A stretch of DNA of 45,682 bases from Devosia sp. (GTDB taxonomy: Bacteria > Pseudomonadota > Alphaproteobacteria > Rhizobiales > Devosiaceae). The DNA lies in the NCBI GenBank assembly GCA_028290665.1, contig JAQGJK010000014.1:1-45682 (forward strand). Direction: 5' to 3'. Shown in pieces: positions 41,579 to 45,682 of this stretch (its first letter is position 1; every line of letters starts with the position of its first letter). The translations under genes and the position numbers were made by a program. The notes beneath the pieces were generated by a model. It was given only the letters and a program-made list of their open reading frames with translations. It was not told the origin of the DNA and searched no databases.

Positions 41579-42676
41579 TCAGGTGTTGAACTTGAACAGC
41601 ATGACGTCGCCGTCCTTGACCACGTATTCCTTGCCTTCGTCACGCGCCTTGCCGGCTTCCTTGGCCGGCACTTCGCCGCCCAGCGCCACGTAATCCTCGA
41701 AACCGATGGTCTGAGCACGGATGAAACCGCGCTCGAAATCGGTGTGGATGACCCCCGCCGCCTGCGGGGCGCGGTCGCCCTTGTGGATGGTCCAGGCACG
41801 CGCCTCCTTGGGCCCGGCAGTGAAATAGGTCTGCAAACCAAGCAGTTGGTAGGCTTCGCGGATCAACCGATTCAAGCCGGGTTCATGGAGGCCGAGGGTC
41901 TCGAGGAATTCGGACTGTTCGGCTTCCGGCAATTGCGCCAACTGGCTTTCGATCTCGGCGGAGATGACGATGACCGCGGCGTTGTGGCCCTTGGCATATT
42001 CGGCGACTTGCCTCGTCATCGCGTTGCCATCGGCAGCCGAGGCTTCATCGACGTTGCAGACATAGAGCGCTGGCTTGCTGGTCAGCAGTTGGAGTTCGCG
42101 GAACGACTTTTCTTCATCGGCGGAGCGGACGACGAGGCGGGCGGACTGGCCGTCGCGCAGCAGCTTCAGCGACCGCTCGACCAGATCGAGGGTGAGCTTG
42201 GCTTCCTTGTCGCCGCCCTTGGCCTTCTTTTCGAGGCCGTTGTAGCGCTTTTCGAGGCTTTCGAGATCGGCCAGCATCAGTTCGGTTTCGACCACTTCTG
42301 CATCGGCCAGCGGATCGACCTTGTTGGCAACGTGGATGATGTTGCCGTCCTCAAAGCACCGCAGCACATAGGCAATGGCGTCGCATTCGCGAATGTTGGC
42401 GAGGAACTGGTTGCCGAGGCCCTCACCCTTGCTGGCGCCTTTGGCGAGGCCGGCGATATCGACGAAGCTCATTCGGGCCGGAATGATCTGCTGGGATTTC
42501 GCGATGGTCGCCAGCCGGTCGAGCCGGGCGTCGGGCACCGCCACTTCGCCGACATTGGGCTCGATGGTGCAGAACGGAAAATTGGCCGCCTGCGCCGCGG
42601 CCGTGCGGGTCAAGGCATTGAACAACGTCGATTTTCCGACGTTGGGCAAGCCCACAATGCCCATCTTGAAGCCCAT
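41579..42676 (-). CDS. ychF: redox-regulated ATPase YchF
   Basis: Ribosome-associated Obg-like ATPase, 365 residues. The P-loop is GLPNVGKST at 9-17; [17 protein letters not shown] is the switch region, and the base-specificity motif reads NVDE instead of the GTPase NKxD, which is why the family prefers ATP. A C-terminal TGS domain (about 280-365) contains [19 protein letters not shown] strong gaggag ribosome site precedes the ATG. Downstream of pth, as in many alphaproteobacteria. Confidence 0.97.
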   Translation of the reverse strand: MGFKMGIVGLPNVGKSTLFNALTRTAAAQAANFPFCTIEPNVGEVAVPDARLDRLATIAKSQQIIPARMSFVDIAGLAKGASKGEGLGNQFLANIRECDAIAYVLRCFEDGNIIHVANKVDPLADAEVVETELMLADLESLEKRYNGLEKKAKGGDKEAKLTLDLVERSLKLLRDGQSARLVVRSADEEKSFRELQLLTSKPALYVCNVDEASAADGNAMTRQVAEYAKGHNAAVIVISAEIESQLAQLPEAEQSEFLETLGLHEPGLNRLIREAYQLLGLQTYFTAGPKEARAWTIHKGDRAPQAAGVIHTDFERGFIRAQTIGFEDYVALGGEVPAKEAGKARDEGKEYVVKDGDVMLFKFNT

Positions 42677-42759
42677 AAGGCTCTCCTCAAATCGTTGCGC
42701 CTCACATCGTGCCAGTGGGCGGGGAAGTCAATCGGCGCGTCGCGTGACGCTGCCGTGCA

Positions 42760-43473
42760 TCAGTCCTTGTCGCCGCCGAACAGCTTCTTCAGCATCGCGG
42801 CCATCGGCCCGGTTTCCGGGGCTTTCACCGGCGGGGCGGCGGGTGGCGCAGCCTGACGCTGCGGCTTCGGTTCCGAACGTGGGCGCTTGGGCTCGTGGGC
42901 GAGATCGCCGTTCACCGCCCGTGCCAGCCGGTTCATGAAGCCATTGTCATCGTTTTTCAGCAGCAGCGGCGTGGCTTCGGCGATGGTGTCGAGCAGGGGC
43001 TTGAGCCAATCCCGGTCGATTTTGGCAAAATCGCCGAGGACATGGGGCATCACCCGGTCCTTGTGACCAGGGTGCCCGATACCGATGCGAACCCGGCGGT
43101 AGTCGAGCCCGAGGCGCGGATCGATCGAGCGGAGGCCGTTATGCCCGCCATTGCCGCCGCCGCGCTTGACCCTAACCTTGCCGGGGACGAGGTCGAGTTC
43201 GTCATAGAACACCGTGACCGCCTCTGGGCGGAGCTTGTAGAAACTGGCCGCGGCGGCGACGCTCTGGCCGGATTCGTTCATGAAAGTCTGGGGCTTCAGC
43301 AACAGCACCTTTTCGCCCGCGATCTCGGCTTCGGAGATCAAGCCGTTGAACTTGCTGCGGAACGGCGGAAATTTGTGGTGGGCGGCAATGGCGTCGATAG
43401 CCATGAAACCGACATTGTGCCGGTTACCCGCGTATTTTTCACCGGGATTGCCGAGGCCGGCGAGGAGGTGCAT
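42760..43473 (-). CDS. pth: peptidyl-tRNA hydrolase
   Basis: Recycles peptidyl-tRNA released from stalled ribosomes. The 237-residue protein begins [20 protein letters not shown] with catalytic His19, and has [34 protein letters not shown] and HNGLRSID. The last 50 residues are a family-atypical tail rich in Pro, Lys, Arg and Ala ([14 protein letters not shown]), ending in a short helix [11 protein letters not shown]; such tails are frequent in Rhizobiales Pth. It follows rplY after 78 bases holding a strong hairpin. Confidence 0.96.
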   Translation of the reverse strand: MHLLAGLGNPGEKYAGNRHNVGFMAIDAIAAHHKFPPFRSKFNGLISEAEIAGEKVLLLKPQTFMNESGQSVAAAASFYKLRPEAVTVFYDELDLVPGKVRVKRGGGNGGHNGLRSIDPRLGLDYRRVRIGIGHPGHKDRVMPHVLGDFAKIDRDWLKPLLDTIAEATPLLLKNDDNGFMNRLARAVNGDLAHEPKRPRSEPKPQRQAAPPAAPPVKAPETGPMAAMLKKLFGGDKD

Positions 43474-43498
43474 CGCAAGTTCCGGAGGGCAGGGAGTG

Positions 43499-43526
43499 CG
43501 ACCGCGGGAGGTTCAGCCCGCGGTCG
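43499..43526 (-). promoter_or_regulatory. hairpin between rplY and pth
   Basis: A perfect ten-base stem (CGACCGCGGG with CCCGCGGTCG) and eight-base loop in the 78-base gap. No T run follows in the direction of transcription, so it is more likely an RNA-processing or stabilising structure than a full terminator. Confidence 0.5.
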
Positions 43527-43551
43527 AAGGGACGGATCAGGGCTCGTCGGA

Positions 43552-44184
43552 TCAGGCCTTGGGGGCCTCGGCCGCAGGAGTGGCGGCGCCGCCGCCGGAT
43601 GCGTCTTCGGATTTGAGGCTCGAGGGCGCCACGATGGTCGCGATGGTGAAATCACGGTCCTTGGTGGTGGGCTCGACACCTTCGGGCAGCGTGACCGAGC
43701 CGATGTGGATCGAGTCGCCGATTTCCGTGCCGGTGAGATCGATGATGATCTCCTCGGGGATGGCATCCGGGGAGACCGAAAGCTCGATGGTGTGGCGCAC
43801 GACGTTTAGCGTACCGCCGCGCTTGAGGCCGGGGCTCTGCTCTTCGTTGATGAACTTGGTGTGCACTTCAACGGTGATGCGCGAGCCGGCGCCGATGCGG
43901 AGGAAATCCACATGCAGCGGAAAATCCTTAACGACATCAAGCTGATAGTCGCGCGGGATGACCCGGTGCTTTTCGCCGTTAATATCGACGACGAGCACGT
44001 GGGAGAGGAAGCCGCCAGCGTAGATGCGCTTGTTGGCTTCGTTGTAGGAGATCGAAATCGCGATGGGGGGTTTCTTGTCGCCATAAATGACGGCAGGGAT
44101 CAGACCCTGACGGCGCAGTTCACGAGCGGCCCCCTTGCCGACCCGGTCCCGCGCCTGAGCCATGAGCTCGGTAGCAGCAGCCAT
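43552..44184 (-). CDS. rplY: 50S ribosomal protein L25, general stress (Ctc/TL5) form
   Basis: Binds 5S rRNA. The 210-residue protein is the two-domain form: an L25 domain (RVGKGAARELRRQGLIPAVI, YAGGFLSHVLVVDINGEKHR, LHVDFLRI) and the C-terminal beta domain (RHTIELSVSPDAIPEEIIID, GDSIHIGSVTLPEGV), then an alanine-rich tail. Start ATG 44184 (MAAATELMAQARD) follows the family; an ATG three codons upstream (44193) is an alternative, and the still longer frame to 44547 is not coding-like. First gene of the rplY-pth-ychF block. The 205 bases upstream show no clear promoter. Confidence 0.95.
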   Translation of the reverse strand: MAAATELMAQARDRVGKGAARELRRQGLIPAVIYGDKKPPIAISISYNEANKRIYAGGFLSHVLVVDINGEKHRVIPRDYQLDVVKDFPLHVDFLRIGAGSRITVEVHTKFINEEQSPGLKRGGTLNVVRHTIELSVSPDAIPEEIIIDLTGTEIGDSIHIGSVTLPEGVEPTTKDRDFTIATIVAPSSLKSEDASGGGAATPAAEAPKA

Positions 44185-44389
44185 TGGAATCATCCATTGG
44201 GTTAGTGCGGTGCTTTGGTGCAAAGCAGCGCGCGCCCGTCCTCCAGGGGTGACGAGCGCTTCATCCGTGGGGCTATAGTGGAAATGCCCCGGCCCGGCAA
44301 GCGCTGGCGTCAGGGCAGACTGACAGCCGTGCAGCATCATGGGATTATCGCCAATGATCACACGATGACGGTCGGGGCGCGGTTGGCGG

Positions 44390-44779
44390 TCAATGTCGTT
44401 CCCGCGACGGGGCGTCGAGGCGGCGCGCGAGGGCGGCGAAGGCCACCACCATGACGAGGCGAAGTGCAAGGTTGAGCGCGACGCCGACTGAGGCGGCCTG
44501 GGCAAGGGCCAATGCATCGGCGACCGCCGAAGCGGCGTGGAAGACAATCAGCGTGAGGGCGACGAGGCGCAGTGTTTCGGCATGCCGGGCCCGGAGTGCG
44601 GCAAAGCAAAGGGCGCTGATACCGAGTTCGGACGCGCCGAGCAGCCAGGCAACGAACTCCTGACCCGGTGCCAACTCGATGCCGACGGTCCCCGGAATGG
44701 CTCCGGGCAACAGGAACAGGACGAGGCCGGCAGCGAGGGTGGCTACGGCGTTGACGAGAAGCAGGATGCGAAAGGCCAT
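44390..44779 (-). CDS. small four-helix membrane protein, unknown function
   Basis: A 129-residue protein with four hydrophobic stretches (first LLLVNAVATLAAGLVLFLLP), a short polar loop (LRARHAETLR) between helices two and three and a basic C terminus (RRLDAPSRERH). The layout resembles the many small integral proteins of the DUF4345 sort, without a clear match. No good ribosome site before the ATG. Monocistronic, between rplY and the repeat-rich end. Confidence 0.6.
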   Translation of the reverse strand: MAFRILLLVNAVATLAAGLVLFLLPGAIPGTVGIELAPGQEFVAWLLGASELGISALCFAALRARHAETLRLVALTLIVFHAASAVADALALAQAASVGVALNLALRLVMVVAFAALARRLDAPSRERH

Positions 44780-44841
44780 GGTGGCGAGATTAGCGCAAAT
44801 GTCCGATCGGTGACATGTCGGGGATCGGGCTAAGCGGACGG

Positions 44842-45018
44842 TCAGAGCGAAACTGGCATGGTGACGCGATGGGCGAGATCCTCGGGATCGGCAGAGGGGC
44901 GGTAGGGCGTTGTGAACGGTGCGGTATCGCCCGGCAGCGGCGATTCAAGCGTGGCAGGATCGAGATGATTCGGCGGTTCCGCGAATGACCCGGGGGAGGT
45001 GCTGTGGTGTGCCCACCA
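44842..45018 (-). other. protein-like open frame without a start codon
   Basis: A 58-codon frame between TAA (45019-45021) and TGA (44842-44844) reads smoothly (NHLDPATLESPLPGDTAPFT then TPYRPSADPEDLAHRVTMPV) but contains no ATG, GTG or TTG before its last codons. It may be the 3' remnant of a lost gene or simple chance in GC-rich DNA. Confidence 0.2.
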
Positions 45019-45044
45019 TTAGGCTAGCACAACGTGAGCTGGCC

Positions 45045-45155
45045 TGACCGAGTATCCAACCACCCCCTCCTGCACGTGGAGCCACCCCCACCCTAGCCCT
45101 CCCCTCAAGGGGGAGGGGAGGGTTCGATGCACCAGTTCCCCATCTAACCGCCTAG
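45045..45155 (+). repeat. palindromic repeat family B, window-end copy
   Basis: GAGTATCCAACCACCCCCTC, GCACGTGGAGC, CCCACCCTAGCCCTCCCCTC, AAGGGGGAGGGGAGGGTTCG and the tail CCCCATCTAACCGCCT. Nearly the same order of blocks as at 13671. Confidence 0.8.
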
Positions 45156-45185
45156 GCCGATCGTGTTTTAACGCATGAGCCAACC

Positions 45186-45252
45186 CCACCGCCTCCCTCC
45201 CCCTTGAGGGGAGGGATCGAGGGTGGGGGTGGCCACACATGCGACGATGATG
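45186..45252 (-). repeat. palindromic repeat family B, inverted window-end copy
   Basis: CCACCGCCTCCCTCCCCCTT then GAGGGGAGGGATCGAGGGTG, followed by GCCACACATGC and ATGATGACGGG. Forms an inverted pair with the copy at 45045, as the copies at 13341 and 13489 do. Confidence 0.78.
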
Positions 45253-45278
45253 ACGGGACCCGGCCTCACCATCCCCCT

Positions 45279-45379
45279 GTCATCCCGGCGCAGGCCGGGA
45301 TCCATCCTGATGACTGAGCCATGACCGCTGCGGCTGGGTTTTCCACCTCGGGATGGATCCCGGCCTGGGCCGGGATGAC
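45279..45379. repeat. inverted pair of CATCCCGG-type REP elements
   Basis: GTCATCCCGGCGCAGGCCGG (then GATCCATCC) at 45279-45307 and its near-perfect inverse, GGATGGATCCCGGCCTGGGC (then CGGGATGAC) at 45351-45379, around a 43-base spacer. Each unit is itself a hairpin (CCCGG/CCGGG). Elements of this kind are widespread in proteobacteria. Frames through it yield the familiar artefact peptide WIPAWAGMT. Confidence 0.85.
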
Positions 45380-45429
45380 CGTGGCAGGAGGCGCCGCGCG
45401 GGTTGTCAATAAACCCCACCCCATCCGCC

Positions 45430-45470
45430 CTCATGGTGAGGTGGGAGCGCAGCGACCTCGAACCACGAGG
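45430..45470 (-). repeat. inverted partial copy of the GGTTCGAGG repeat
   Basis: CCTCATGGTGAGGTGGGAGC followed by GCAGCGACCTCGAACCACGA, the reverse-strand form of the element at 38919. Confidence 0.7.
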
Positions 45471-45682
45471 GCATGGCAGTGCGGTAGGGTTGGCAGACTT
45501 GGCACTGGGTCGAACAAACCCCAGTCCCCCCGCCCGTCTCCCGATGTTATCCCCAGTCTGTGTCCATGCTGTAAGCTCACTTCATTCCCACCCGGGAGCG
45601 AAGTCGCGACGAACGACTGGGTGGGGATGTGGAGACCCCGGGCGTCGGCCTGGGGTGGTCTGCAATTGCGCTGATCAGCACG
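45471..45682. other. right end of window, no gene seen
   Basis: About 210 bases to the window edge contain no convincing coding frame, RNA gene or known repeat. The frame running through it from 45321 starts in a REP element and has no family residues. Confidence 0.5.

Noticed and set aside
45168-45434. Minus-strand frame containing HGHPGPGRDPS-like residues
   Set aside because: Translation of the REP doublet and family B repeat, no start context.
45321-45674. Plus-strand open frame (117 codons) at the window end
   Set aside because: Starts in a CATCCCGG repeat; the peptide WIPAWAGMT is the known spurious translation of such repeats.
1-45682. CRISPR arrays, tRNA or rRNA genes, phage or IS genes
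   Set aside because: Looked for spaced direct repeats, tRNA-like cloverleaf ends, integrase or transposase motifs; none seen. The repeats present are palindromic REP types without regular spacing.

Overview
The window reads as a piece of chromosome from an alphaproteobacterium of the order Hyphomicrobiales, probably a Devosia-like genus. This is inferred from the high GC content, the rplY-pth-ychF order, an frc-type sugar transporter next to a ROK regulator, a membrane urate oxidase of the PuuD type, and several palindromic intergenic repeats of kinds I know from this order. No tRNA, rRNA, CRISPR array, insertion sequence or prophage gene was found.

Layout. Positions 1-10,600 hold a purine salvage and catabolism block: the 3' part of xdhB, then xdhC, a four-gene nucleoside/purine ABC importer (ATPase, two permeases, BMP-type binding protein) ending at a clear terminator, then puuD and guaD. 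Together these can import purines, deaminate guanine to xanthine, oxidise xanthine to urate and oxidise urate in the membrane. Malate synthase G (11.1-13.3 kb) follows; it may take up glyoxylate, the usual end product of ureide breakdown. Two tiny disordered proteins lie between guaD and glcB. From 13.3 to 20.3 kb are a repeat cluster, a CocE-like hydrolase, a 56-residue membrane protein with a type IB topoisomerase, a CHASE4-like/GGDEF/EAL protein and a ROK repressor. The repressor diverges from an frcBCA-like sugar importer across a 33-bp palindrome, and a polyol-type dehydrogenase follows the importer.

From 25 to 30 kb are a glutathionyl-hydroquinone reductase, then a leader RNA candidate with a 33-codon ORF and alternative stems ahead of a GNAT-nudix-cca operon, and trmL-hemF on the other strand. 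The 30-33 kb stretch is petABC (cytochrome bc1) ending at a terminator. From 33 to 41.5 kb come apt, an ICMT-like methyltransferase, a sulfite-oxidase-like molybdoenzyme, small conserved proteins, two SleB-type lipoproteins flanking an aldolase/ThuA/aldo-keto reductase group, and a MaoC-MaoC-secreted protein operon. The right part holds rplY, pth, ychF and two small membrane proteins. The last 900 bases have no convincing gene and are mostly repeats.

The most interesting signal is the GNAT leader at 26060-26241. A Shine-Dalgarno site and a 33-codon ORF end in tandem CGA arginine codons, proline and stop. The stop codon lies in the loop of a terminator-like hairpin, and a second pairing would break that hairpin. 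It resembles, from memory only, the alphaproteobacterial speF leader.
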